A stretch of DNA of 64,000 nucleotides. It comes from Nitrospirota bacterium (GTDB lineage: Bacteria > Nitrospirota > Thermodesulfovibrionia > UBA6902). The stretch covers positions 102,528 to 166,527 of the forward strand of contig JACRHD010000018.1 of NCBI GenBank assembly GCA_016234115.1, given 5' to 3'. The notes beneath the pieces are model-generated. The model ran no database searches. It worked only from the letters and a program-made list of their open reading frames with translations, and was not told the origin of the DNA. The position numbers and the translations under genes were made by a program. Position 1 is the first letter of the stretch. Each line of letters begins with the position of its first letter. Positions 50,581-57,563 of the stretch are shown here, piece after piece.

Positions 50581-51294
50581 ATGGACAAATCCGCTAAAGA
50601 CCCCTCGAAGATACAGTCGATGTTCACCACGATAGCCCCGCGCTATGACCTTCTCAACAGGGTGCTGAGTATGGGGATAGACGGCTACTGGAGGAGGTTC
50701 GCCGTAGGACAGCTTCCGAAGGTTGAGAACGCGCGGATCCTCGATGTGGCGACCGGCACCTGCGACGTGGCGCTTGAGATAATGAAACGTTTTCCGCCGG
50801 ATGCGAAAGTCGTCGGCGTTGACTTCAGCGAAGGGATGCTTGAACTCGGAAGGGAGAAGGTCGGGAAGTCGGACTATCGGGATCGGATAGATGTCCGCTT
50901 CGCGGACGTCACGTCTCTGCCTTTTGAAGACAATACATTTGACGGTTCGATAATCGCCTTCGGCATTCGGAATGTTCAGGATTATAAAAAAGGTATCTCT
51001 GAAATGGGCCGTGTTGTAAAAAGCGGCGGCAAGGTCGTCATCCTGGAATTTACCAGTCTGCAAAACCCTCTCTTCAGGGTCCCCTACCGGGTTTATATAA
51101 CGAAGGTGCTTCCTTTCATCGGTGAGCTGATATCCGGTAAAAAAGGGGCCTACAAATATCTCCCGTCCTCGATGCTCGAATTTCCCGCTCCTGAAGTATT
51201 CAAAAGGGCCATTGAGGAAACAGGCCTGAAGGACGTCAGGTATTTCAAATTGACCTTCGGCATCGCTGCCGTGCATGTGGGGACGAAACGTTAA
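50581..51294 (+). CDS. menG: Demethylmenaquinone methyltransferase (UbiE/MenG family)
   Basis: A SAM methyltransferase for the last step of menaquinone synthesis. The 237-residue protein has MFTTIAPRYDLLNRVLSMGIDGYWRR, SAM motif I LDVATGTCDVAL (about 43-54), AFGIRNVQDYKKGISEMGRVVKSGG and the C-terminal FGIAAVHVGTK. ATG 50581 is preferred over TTG 50575. With mqnE and the ubiX homologue it points to futalosine-route menaquinone rather than ubiquinone. Confidence 0.93.
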   Translation: MDKSAKDPSKIQSMFTTIAPRYDLLNRVLSMGIDGYWRRFAVGQLPKVENARILDVATGTCDVALEIMKRFPPDAKVVGVDFSEGMLELGREKVGKSDYRDRIDVRFADVTSLPFEDNTFDGSIIAFGIRNVQDYKKGISEMGRVVKSGGKVVILEFTSLQNPLFRVPYRVYITKVLPFIGELISGKKGAYKYLPSSMLEFPAPEVFKRAIEETGLKDVRYFKLTFGIAAVHVGTKR

Positions 51295-51365
51295 AGAGTT
51301 TGGAGTTATGAGTTAAGAGTTAAGATAAAATATTTCACTCAGCCCTTGACCCCTCGAACCCTAAC
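51295..51365. repeat. GAGTTAA and CCTTGACCCC arrays between menG and rsmG
   Basis: AGAGTTTGGAGTTATGAGTTAAGAGTTAAG units followed by CCCTTGACCCCTCGAACCC. It replaces the expected ribosome-binding region of rsmG. Confidence 0.8.
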
Positions 51366-51378
51366 AGTTTTAAATATT

Positions 51379-52029
51379 ATGAAACCATACGATCACCTTA
51401 ACAAAGGCCTTCAGAAACTCGGCATCTCCTGCTCGGAAAAACAGCTAAGCGCATTCATGACCTATCTCGCCGAGCTCAAAAAATGGAACAAGGCCTACAA
51501 TCTTACGGCCCTCAAGACAGATGAAGATATTATCATCAAACACTTCCTCGATTCCCTTCTTTACTTGAAAGCCCTGCCGGAGGGCGCGTTGAAATTGGCC
51601 GACGCAGGGACGGGCGCGGGTTTTCCGGGCATTCCGCTTAAGATCGTCAGACCCGAAATTGACCTTACGCTTGTTGAGTCGTCAAGGAAAAAGGCCGCCT
51701 TTCTCAGGCACCTGATCAGGCAACTCAAGCCGGCCGGGACGACGGTGCTGGAGCAGAGGCTTGAAAACCTTGGCCGAGAGTCTGAGAAGACATTCGATGT
51801 CATTGTCTCACGGGCCGCCTTCAGCATTAAAGAATTCTTAGGCGCGGCATGCCCTTACGTAAGAGAGGGCGGCATACTTGTGCTGAACAAAGGGCCGAAG
51901 GTATCTGAGGAGGTGAGGGAGCTGGATGGAACTTCTTACGCCGGGACCGTCAAAAATATCCTCACACCCGAACTTCCTCTTATCAATGCTGTCAGGAATC
52001 TCGTTGTGCTTGAATGTACTTATCGATAA
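51379..52029 (+). CDS. rsmG: 16S rRNA (guanine(527)-N7)-methyltransferase RsmG
   Basis: Methylates G527 of 16S rRNA. ATG 51379 (MKPYDHLNKGLQKLG) is chosen because the 11 codons upstream are repeat-derived; this gives 216 residues. Conserved KWNKAYNLTALKTDEDIIIKHFLDSL and the SAM motif LADAGTGAGFPGIPLKI are present. No clear Shine-Dalgarno is visible. The stop is followed by a dispersed repeat. Confidence 0.95.
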   Translation: MKPYDHLNKGLQKLGISCSEKQLSAFMTYLAELKKWNKAYNLTALKTDEDIIIKHFLDSLLYLKALPEGALKLADAGTGAGFPGIPLKIVRPEIDLTLVESSRKKAAFLRHLIRQLKPAGTTVLEQRLENLGRESEKTFDVIVSRAAFSIKEFLGAACPYVREGGILVLNKGPKVSEEVRELDGTSYAGTVKNILTPELPLINAVRNLVVLECTYR

Positions 52030-52034
52030 ACGGT

Positions 52035-52150
52035 GTGTCATTCCCGCAGTCAGTAAGCGGGAATCCATGGTTCGACAAGCTCACCATGACAAGCCTTGTC
52101 ACCCTGAGCTTGTCGAAGGGTGGATGCCCGATAAAGACCTCGGGCATGAC
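52035..52150. repeat. GTTCGACAAGCTCACC dispersed repeat between rsmG and ubiX
   Basis: AGCGGGAATCCATGG, then the inverted GTTCGACAAGCTCACCATGA / CACCCTGAGCTTGTCGAAGG core, then GGATGCCCGATAAAGACCTCGGG. Same family as 37030 and 49424. Confidence 0.9.
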
Positions 52151-52225
52151 AGCATAGATATGTATTTTATATGGCGGTATTGGCATTTGTGCTTAGTCTG
52201 CGCCCCCATATGTTAAAATGTATCG

Positions 52226-52843
52226 ATGAAATCATATATTGTTGCGATCTCCGGGGCCAGCGGCTCGGTTTACGGCATCAGGCTCGTAGAAGAGCTCATT
52301 AAATCAAAAATCCCCGTCCATCTCTGCATATCCCATACGGCGTTTTCCATAATTGAAACTGAAACAGGCCTTGACCTTTCAGGAAAGACGGAAGCGGAGA
52401 CGGAAAAAAAGATACAAAAATATTTTGCTTCCAAAAACATTCGATATTACAGCGAGCAGGACCTTGCAGCACCCGTATCGAGCGGCTCTTTCATAACCGG
52501 AGGCATGTTCATTGTCCCGTGCTCCATGAAGACCCTTTCCGGGATTGCCGGCGGGTATGCAAACAATCTTATCGAGCGGGCCGCGGATGTGGTCATAAAA
52601 GAGGGGAGGAAACTCATCCTCGCTCCCCGCGAGATGCCTTTCAGCTCCATACATCTTGAAAACATGCTCAAACTCTCCCGCGCAGGCGTAACAATCGCCC
52701 CGCCTGTTCCGGCATTTTATCAGAAACCGAAAGACCTGAATGATATCGTGGACTTTGTCGTGGGAAAGCTCCTCGACAGCGCAGGCATTACACACTCCCT
52801 GTTTAAACGGTGGGGAGGAAACCATAAAAAAAGCAGCAAGTAG
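52226..52843 (+). CDS. ubiX: UbiX-family flavin prenyltransferase
   Basis: Makes prenylated FMN for UbiD-type decarboxylases. The 205-residue protein has ISGASGSVYGIRLVEEL (8-24), SGSFITGGMFIVPCSMKTLSGIA and LILAPREMPFSSIHLENML with the conserved SSIHLENM. In futalosine-pathway organisms UbiX/UbiD homologues are proposed for a late decarboxylation, which fits with mqnE and menG. No UbiD is in the window. Confidence 0.94.
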   Translation: MKSYIVAISGASGSVYGIRLVEELIKSKIPVHLCISHTAFSIIETETGLDLSGKTEAETEKKIQKYFASKNIRYYSEQDLAAPVSSGSFITGGMFIVPCSMKTLSGIAGGYANNLIERAADVVIKEGRKLILAPREMPFSSIHLENMLKLSRAGVTIAPPVPAFYQKPKDLNDIVDFVVGKLLDSAGITHSLFKRWGGNHKKSSK

Positions 52844-52930
52844 TTAGTAGTAAATAGTTAAGGGGAAAAACTTCTTGAAGCATGTCCCTTAACTACTAAC
52901 TACTTCTCTGCTCCCTGCCCCTTGCCCCGT
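52842..52930. repeat. TAGTTAGTAGTAAATAG / TTAACTACTAACTA inverted array
   Basis: Complementary arms AGTTAGTAGTAAATAGTTAA and TTAACTACTAACTACTT flank about 25 nt downstream of ubiX, followed by a CCCTGCCCCTTGCCCC array. Confidence 0.85.
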
Positions 52931-52936
52931 ATCTCG

Positions 52937-52965
52937 TTGACACGCGTCCTGCCGGGTGATAGCAT
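52937..52965 (+). promoter_or_regulatory. Sigma-70 promoter of sbtA-sbtM
   Basis: Consensus -35 TTGACA (52937-52942), a 17-nt spacer and TAGCAT (52960-52965). The predicted start near 52972 gives a 25-nt leader with AAAGGAGGTG before the sbtA ATG. Confidence 0.65.
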
Positions 52966-52996
52966 TTTAACAAAGGTCAATGAAAGGAGGTGAATT

Positions 52997-53155
52997 ATGG
53001 ATAAGGCTGATCTTAAAAAGATTCTTGCGGGGATCGGGATGGCCGGTCTCCTGACAGGGGCGGCTCTCATGGCCACCGGGTGCAAGTCCGGATGAGGCGC
53101 ATCAAAAAAGAGTGCCGGCGGCACTCAGGAGCAACAGGCCCCCAAGAGCAGTTGA
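52997..53155 (+). CDS. sbtA: SbtA-like RiPP precursor, predicted selenoprotein (TGA at 53093-53095 read as Sec)
   Basis: A short peptide with a strong AAAGGAGGTG ribosome-binding site 6-7 nt before ATG. The first 32 residues are MDKADLKKILAGIGMAGLLT then GAALMATGCKSG. The next codon is TGA. Continuing in frame gives 19 more residues, GASKKSAGGTQEQQAPKSS, then TGA at 53153. A perfect hairpin (53110-53115 with 53121-53126, loop CGGCG) lies 15-31 nt after the TGA, the spacing of bacterial SECIS elements. The product would be 52 residues with a Cys29-Lys-Ser-Gly-Sec33-Gly core, matching SbtA precursors of thio(seleno)oxazole-type peptides as I know them. A radical SAM maturase follows. If TGA is a stop, a 32-residue peptide results. 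Confidence 0.75.
53110..53126 (+). promoter_or_regulatory. SECIS-like hairpin after the sbtA TGA
   Basis: GAGTGC pairs with GCACTC over a CGGCG loop (a seventh C-G pair leaves a GGC triloop). The loop is 21-25 nt after the TGA, within the window needed for SelB recruitment. Loop identity (GG present, no GU) is not a perfect consensus match. Confidence 0.6.
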
Positions 53156-53169
53156 AGCGGAGAAAAGAA

Positions 53170-53188
53170 ATAGTGCAGTTTGCACTAT
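53170..53188 (+). other. Perfect 8-bp hairpin between sbtA and sbtM
   Basis: ATAGTGCA and TGCACTAT flank a GTT loop. There is no T-run after it, so it is more likely an mRNA processing, stability or attenuation element than a terminator. It would set precursor-to-maturase expression ratios. Confidence 0.55.
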
Positions 53189-53220
53189 GCACAAGGCGTC
53201 GGGCTGTCGTAAAATATTCA

Positions 53221-54831
53221 ATGCGGCACGAGCCGGAGAGGCAGACACTGGAATCTCACAAAAAGAATCTCAAAGACATATACCCGGCCTGCTGTGCGTT
53301 CATCACCCCCGAAATGCATGAACGTATCTGCAAAGGGTCATCCCGCATGCCCGATCCAAACGAATTCATTGACTGGTTGTCACAGCCGGGCGGGCAAGGG
53401 CTTCCGGCCTTTATGCCTGAACTCGCCCGGCTTGAATTCGCCTCTCATACTTCATCAAAAGCACGCATGCCGCAGGGTGTCGGAAGCGTCATGCTTAACC
53501 CTTCCGTTAATCTGATCAGACTCTCATGGAAGAATCTCTGTTTTCTCCTGGGCCGTTCAGGCAAGGCCCCCGGCCCGGAACCCGGCGAGGAGCTCATTCT
53601 TGTCTGGAAGGACCCGAAGACGGATGAAAAGAAAGCAAGGCCCGCGACTGACGATGACCTGCTCGCCCTGAAGATCACGGTTGAAGAACTCGATATCGAT
53701 GCCCTATCAAAGAAATTCCGGATGCGGGCGGACGTAATCCACAGGGTCGTCAACAGGGGATTGGCCAACGGCATCCTCATTTCACCTTCGCCGCTCATAA
53801 GGCGCGAAGTCTCTGCCGCGTCTTTAAACGCCGGTATAGACACACGTTATCTTTCAGCCGATGTTTTTACCATACAATGGCATTTAACGCAGGCATGTGA
53901 TCTTCACTGCAAACATTGCTATGACAGGAGCGACCGCAAGAGGCCCGATCTCGGGCAGGCTATCAAGATCCTCGACGATTTAACGACCTTTACAAAAGAA
54001 AGAAGGGTAAGCGGCGCAATATCGTTTACAGGAGGCAATCCTTTTCTCCACCCGGATTTTCCGGAGATTTACCGGGCCGCCTCGGAACGCGGTTTTTCAA
54101 TCGCCATATTAGGAAACCCGGTTTCAAAAGAAAAGCTCGAGGCCGTCATCGATATCCAGCCTCCTTCTTTTTTTCAGGTGAGCCTTGAAGGGCTTCCCGC
54201 GTATAACGATTACATCCGCGGAGAGGGACATTTTCAACGCACTACCCGTTTCCTTGCCTTCTTGCGTGAGCTTGGCGTCTATTCGATGGTCATGCTGACG
54301 CTTACAAATGATAATATGGAACAGGTTATTCCGCTGGCCGGGATGCTCAGGGGCAAAGCCGACAGCTTTTTCTTCAACCGCCTCTCGCGGGTAGGCGAGG
54401 GGGCCAATCTCAGGCTCCCCGGACCCGAGGCGTACAGGGCTTTTCTTGAAAAGTTCATCGAGGCCTCCCAGGACAATCCGGTCATGGGGCTCAAGGACAA
54501 TCTGATCAATATTTTAAACTATAGAAAAGGGATGGAGCTTTTCGGCGGCTGCGCCGGACATGGCTGCGGCGCGGCGTTCAACTTCGTATCAATCCTTCCA
54601 GACGGAGAAGTGCATGCCTGCCGAAAGTTTCCGTCTTTGATAGGAAACATCTTTTCCGCGGGCCTGTCTGAAATTTATGATTCAGGGCCTGCAAAGCGTT
54701 ACAGGTCAGGTTGCAGCGCATGTAACTCCTGCGCGATTAAGCCGGTATGCGGGGGATGCCTTGCCGTTTCTTACAGCCACGGGTTGAACGTTTTTGAAGA
54801 GAAAGACCCATTCTGCTTTATGACAGATTAG
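53221..54831 (+). CDS. sbtM: Radical SAM/SPASM peptide maturase, SbtM-like
   Basis: Predicted maturase of the SbtA peptide. ATG 53221 gives 536 residues. The frame is open further upstream (GTG 53173, GTG 53080), but those starts fall in or next to sbtA. The N-terminal third (about 1-215) is a precursor-recognition-like region of unknown fold. The radical SAM cluster motif CDLHCKHC uses C226, C230 and C233, with FTGGNPFLHPDF as the GGE-type motif. The C-terminal SPASM Cys set is GCAGHGCG, HACRKF, GCSACNSCAIKPVCGGC and DPFCF. The domain order fits the selenobiotic / thio(seleno)oxazole maturase family. Confidence 0.85.
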   Translation: MRHEPERQTLESHKKNLKDIYPACCAFITPEMHERICKGSSRMPDPNEFIDWLSQPGGQGLPAFMPELARLEFASHTSSKARMPQGVGSVMLNPSVNLIRLSWKNLCFLLGRSGKAPGPEPGEELILVWKDPKTDEKKARPATDDDLLALKITVEELDIDALSKKFRMRADVIHRVVNRGLANGILISPSPLIRREVSAASLNAGIDTRYLSADVFTIQWHLTQACDLHCKHCYDRSDRKRPDLGQAIKILDDLTTFTKERRVSGAISFTGGNPFLHPDFPEIYRAASERGFSIAILGNPVSKEKLEAVIDIQPPSFFQVSLEGLPAYNDYIRGEGHFQRTTRFLAFLRELGVYSMVMLTLTNDNMEQVIPLAGMLRGKADSFFFNRLSRVGEGANLRLPGPEAYRAFLEKFIEASQDNPVMGLKDNLINILNYRKGMELFGGCAGHGCGAAFNFVSILPDGEVHACRKFPSLIGNIFSAGLSEIYDSGPAKRYRSGCSACNSCAIKPVCGGCLAVSYSHGLNVFEEKDPFCFMTD

Positions 54832-54834
54832 AAA

Positions 54835-54910
54835 GCTGTCAGCAATCAGCTCAAACAGGCATGCTTTTTTTTGCTGATGGCTGAAAGCTGACCGCTGATT
54901 GCTGATTTAA
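54835..54910. repeat. CAGCAATCAGC / GCTGATTGCTGATT inverted array
   Basis: GCTGTCAGCAATCAGCTC and TTGCTGATGGCTGAAAGCTGACC with TGATTGCTGATTT (7-nt units) lie between the convergent sbtM and response-regulator stops. Confidence 0.85.
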
Positions 54911-55956
54911 TCCTGATATGATTCGAAGATCTCTTTAAAGGTCGGAGCGAGCTTAATGAACGCATCAAGCACCTGGGGATCGAAGTGTGCGGGAAGGGTC
55001 CGGCCGTCGCCCTCTGTTATTATATGAAAGACCTCTTCATGACTGAGGGCGGGTTTGTACGGTCTTTTGCCCATTAACGCATCATACTGGTCGCAAACGA
55101 TCGCGATCCGTCCCTCAAGCGGAATTTCCTCCCCTTTCAGGCCATGCGGGTAACCCGTGCCGTCCCACCGCTCGTGATGATTGAGCGCAACGGAAGCGGC
55201 CATTTGCAGGACAGGATGGGAAGACCCCTCTAATATATTGTGTCCTATCGTGGTATGGGCCTTCATGGTCTCGAATTCTTCCGGAGTAAACGCCGCGGGC
55301 TTGAGCAGGATGCTGTCGGGTATGCCTATCTTGCCGATGTCGTGAAGGGAGGCTGCATATGTTATGGCGTCAGTGAACTCTATCGTCATATTGAGGAATT
55401 CGGCAATCTTGTTTGCGTACAGCCCCATCCTGGAGACGTGGGCGCCGGCGCACGTGTCTCTGAACTCCGCAACCGCCGTCAGACGCCTTATTACTTCCCT
55501 GCTCAGGTAGAATATCTGCTGGGTCTGTTTTCTTACTGTTTCTTCAAGCTTGTGTTTATAGTCTTCCTCAAGATCGAGGAGCTCCGAGTATCGCTTTGCC
55601 TTCCCGATGGTATGAAGGATATAATCAGGGTCGAAGGGCTTTGTAACAAAATCAAAGGCCCCCTTCTTGACTGCATTGATGGCCATGTCCAGCTCCGCAT
55701 ACCCGGTCATAAGGATTACCGGGACTCTCGGGTTTATGTCGTGAATTTTCGCAAGCAGGTCGATCCCCGACATCCCGGGCATCTTGATATCGGTCAATAC
55801 AAGATAGAATTTGGCCCGGATAAATCGCGAAACCGCTTCCTCGCCGGTTTTGCAGGCGATAACGTGATATCCGTATTCGTGAAGGAGGTTTGAGACGGAC
55901 TCAAGCACATAGGGGTCGTCATCGACAACAAGAATCTGGTTCCTGTCTTCAGACAT
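54907..55956 (-). CDS. Response regulator with HD-GYP output domain
   Basis: A predicted c-di-GMP phosphodiesterase under phosphorelay control, cytoplasmic, 349 residues. The receiver domain (about 6-120) has acidic residues D12/D13 and phosphoacceptor Asp56 in LVLTDIKMPG. A coiled linker (125-155) follows, then the HD-GYP domain with ASLHDIGKIGIPD and HHERWDGTGYPHGLKGEEI. The HD and GYP residues are intact, so activity is plausible. No histidine kinase is adjacent. A PilZ protein, the usual c-di-GMP effector type, is encoded 7 kb away. Confidence 0.94.
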   Translation of the reverse strand: MSEDRNQILVVDDDPYVLESVSNLLHEYGYHVIACKTGEEAVSRFIRAKFYLVLTDIKMPGMSGIDLLAKIHDINPRVPVILMTGYAELDMAINAVKKGAFDFVTKPFDPDYILHTIGKAKRYSELLDLEEDYKHKLEETVRKQTQQIFYLSREVIRRLTAVAEFRDTCAGAHVSRMGLYANKIAEFLNMTIEFTDAITYAASLHDIGKIGIPDSILLKPAAFTPEEFETMKAHTTIGHNILEGSSHPVLQMAASVALNHHERWDGTGYPHGLKGEEIPLEGRIAIVCDQYDALMGKRPYKPALSHEEVFHIITEGDGRTLPAHFDPQVLDAFIKLAPTFKEIFESYQD

Positions 55957-56104
55957 CGCGTATCCCCTCTCTCTTCTGTACAGATATTTCCGCTTTCATC
56001 CTGAACAGCCGGGGTTTCATAGGAGTTTCACCGGATGCCTTATCATACCATAAACAAATTGAAATTCCGAACTCCCGAAGGGCCGGCAGCCTGTCTCTAT
56101 TCTG

Positions 56105-56190
56105 CATTCAGCTATCAGCTTTCAGCGGTCAGCTTATAAAACAGCCTTAGCTGAATGCTGATCGCTGATCGCTGAAAGCTGTCTTGCAAA
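56105..56190. repeat. AGCTATCAGCTTTCAGC / GCTGATCGCTGATCGCTGA inverted array
   Basis: Complementary GCTATCAGCTTTCAGCGGTCAGC and GCTGATCGCTGATCGCTGAA arms with 7-nt units, between the divergent response regulator and homocitrate-synthase-family gene. Confidence 0.85.
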
Positions 56191-56223
56191 GCTGTTTGCA
56201 AAGTTGTAAATGCCGCATACGTT

Positions 56224-57474
56224 ATGGTTAAATATCGGACTGTGAAAAATATATTTCTTATCGATGTAACAAACAGGGACGGGGTCCAGACCTCCCGCAT
56301 CCTGCTGAGCAAGCTGGCCAAGACCATGCTGAATGTCTACCTTGATGAAATGGGGCTCTTCCAGAGCGAGATCGGGTTCCCCACTCTCAAGCACGAAGTT
56401 AATTACATTAACGCCAACCTCGAACTTGCAAAAAAAGGTGTTATCGGGAAGATGCACCTTGAAGGATGGTGCAGGGCCGTGAAGGAGGATGTAGAGCTGA
56501 CCTTCAGGAATTGTCCGGACATCAGGCACCTGAATATCTCTATCTCAACCTCAGACATAATGATACAGGGGAAATTCCAGGGCAAAAAGACATGGAACGA
56601 TATACTTAAATCCGCAGTGGATTCCCTGAAGCTGGCCAAATACATGGGGGCGGAAACTGTGGGGTTAAATGCAGAGGATGCGTCCAGGACGGATATCGGC
56701 AGGCTCATAGAGTTTTCCCTTGCGGCAAAGGAAAACGGGGCCGACCGTTTCAGATACTGTGACACACTCGGGGCCGATGACCCTATTACGATCTATCAGA
56801 GGATAAAGAAGATCGCAGAGGCGACTAAATTCCCCATAGAAATGCACTGCCACAACGACCTCGGCATGGCTGAGGCGGTGTCGGTTTCGGGCGCACAGGG
56901 GGCTGTTGAAAGCGGTGTTGACGCTTATATCAACACAACATTGAACGGCTTCGGCGAAAGGGCCGGCAACTGCGACCTCGTTTCCACGATACTGGCGCTT
57001 AAGTACTCTCACGGGTTCGCGGAAAGAGTGCACCTCGATGAACGCGTTGATTTAAAAAAGTCATGGAAAATCGCCCGGTATGCGTCATACGCCTTCGGCA
57101 TTCCAATCCCGATATGCCAGGCTGGCGTCGGGGCCAATGCCTTTGCGCATGAATCAGGTATACACGCCGACGGCGCCCTGAAGGACAGGCGCAATTACGA
57201 GTTGTATGACCCCGAGGACGTGGGCAGGGGAGAACCCGAGCTGCTTGACACAGGCAGAATAATTACGACCGGGGAGTATGGCGGGATTAAAGGCTTCAGG
57301 CACGTATACGACAAACTCGGGATCCACTTCAATGATGATAAAGAGGCCCGAAGGACCCTCGATCTTGTTCAGTACGCCAACCTGCATAACCAGAAGCCTC
57401 TTACGGATGACGAACTGAAGTTTATAGCGGAACACCCTGAGGTGGTCTGCAAAATATTGACGGTGACGCCGTAG
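56224..57474 (+). CDS. Homocitrate/isopropylmalate synthase-family enzyme (possible Re-citrate synthase)
   Basis: A 416-residue acyl-CoA condensing enzyme of the DRE-TIM superfamily. Motifs: FLIDVTNRDGVQTSR (11-25) with the conserved Arg/Asp, LGADDPITIYQRI, the metal HCHNDLGMAEAVS motif and NTTLNGFGERAGNCDL. The C-terminal half continues as NifV/HCS-like (HESGIHADGALKDRRNYELYDPEDVGR). A LeuA-type regulatory domain is absent, as in homocitrate and Re-citrate synthases. It is followed by an isocitrate dehydrogenase gene, so a citrate/2-oxoglutarate role is favoured over nitrogenase cofactor synthesis. Homocitrate or citramalate synthesis cannot be excluded by eye. Confidence 0.8.
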   Translation: MVKYRTVKNIFLIDVTNRDGVQTSRILLSKLAKTMLNVYLDEMGLFQSEIGFPTLKHEVNYINANLELAKKGVIGKMHLEGWCRAVKEDVELTFRNCPDIRHLNISISTSDIMIQGKFQGKKTWNDILKSAVDSLKLAKYMGAETVGLNAEDASRTDIGRLIEFSLAAKENGADRFRYCDTLGADDPITIYQRIKKIAEATKFPIEMHCHNDLGMAEAVSVSGAQGAVESGVDAYINTTLNGFGERAGNCDLVSTILALKYSHGFAERVHLDERVDLKKSWKIARYASYAFGIPIPICQAGVGANAFAHESGIHADGALKDRRNYELYDPEDVGRGEPELLDTGRIITTGEYGGIKGFRHVYDKLGIHFNDDKEARRTLDLVQYANLHNQKPLTDDELKFIAEHPEVVCKILTVTP

Positions 57475-57563
57475 AAAAGGGTCCGGGGGCAAGGGGCCGG
57501 TTGGTCGAGTCGGGATTAAGCCCTCGAACACATTTAAAATTAAACAGGAGGCGGTCTACATCT

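Noticed and set aside
53080..53220. Extended N-terminus of SbtM beginning at the GTG at 53080
   Set aside because: It would overlap sbtA, has no ribosome-binding site, and translates to Arg/Lys-rich sequence. The SECIS-like hairpin and the 8-bp hairpin lie there instead.
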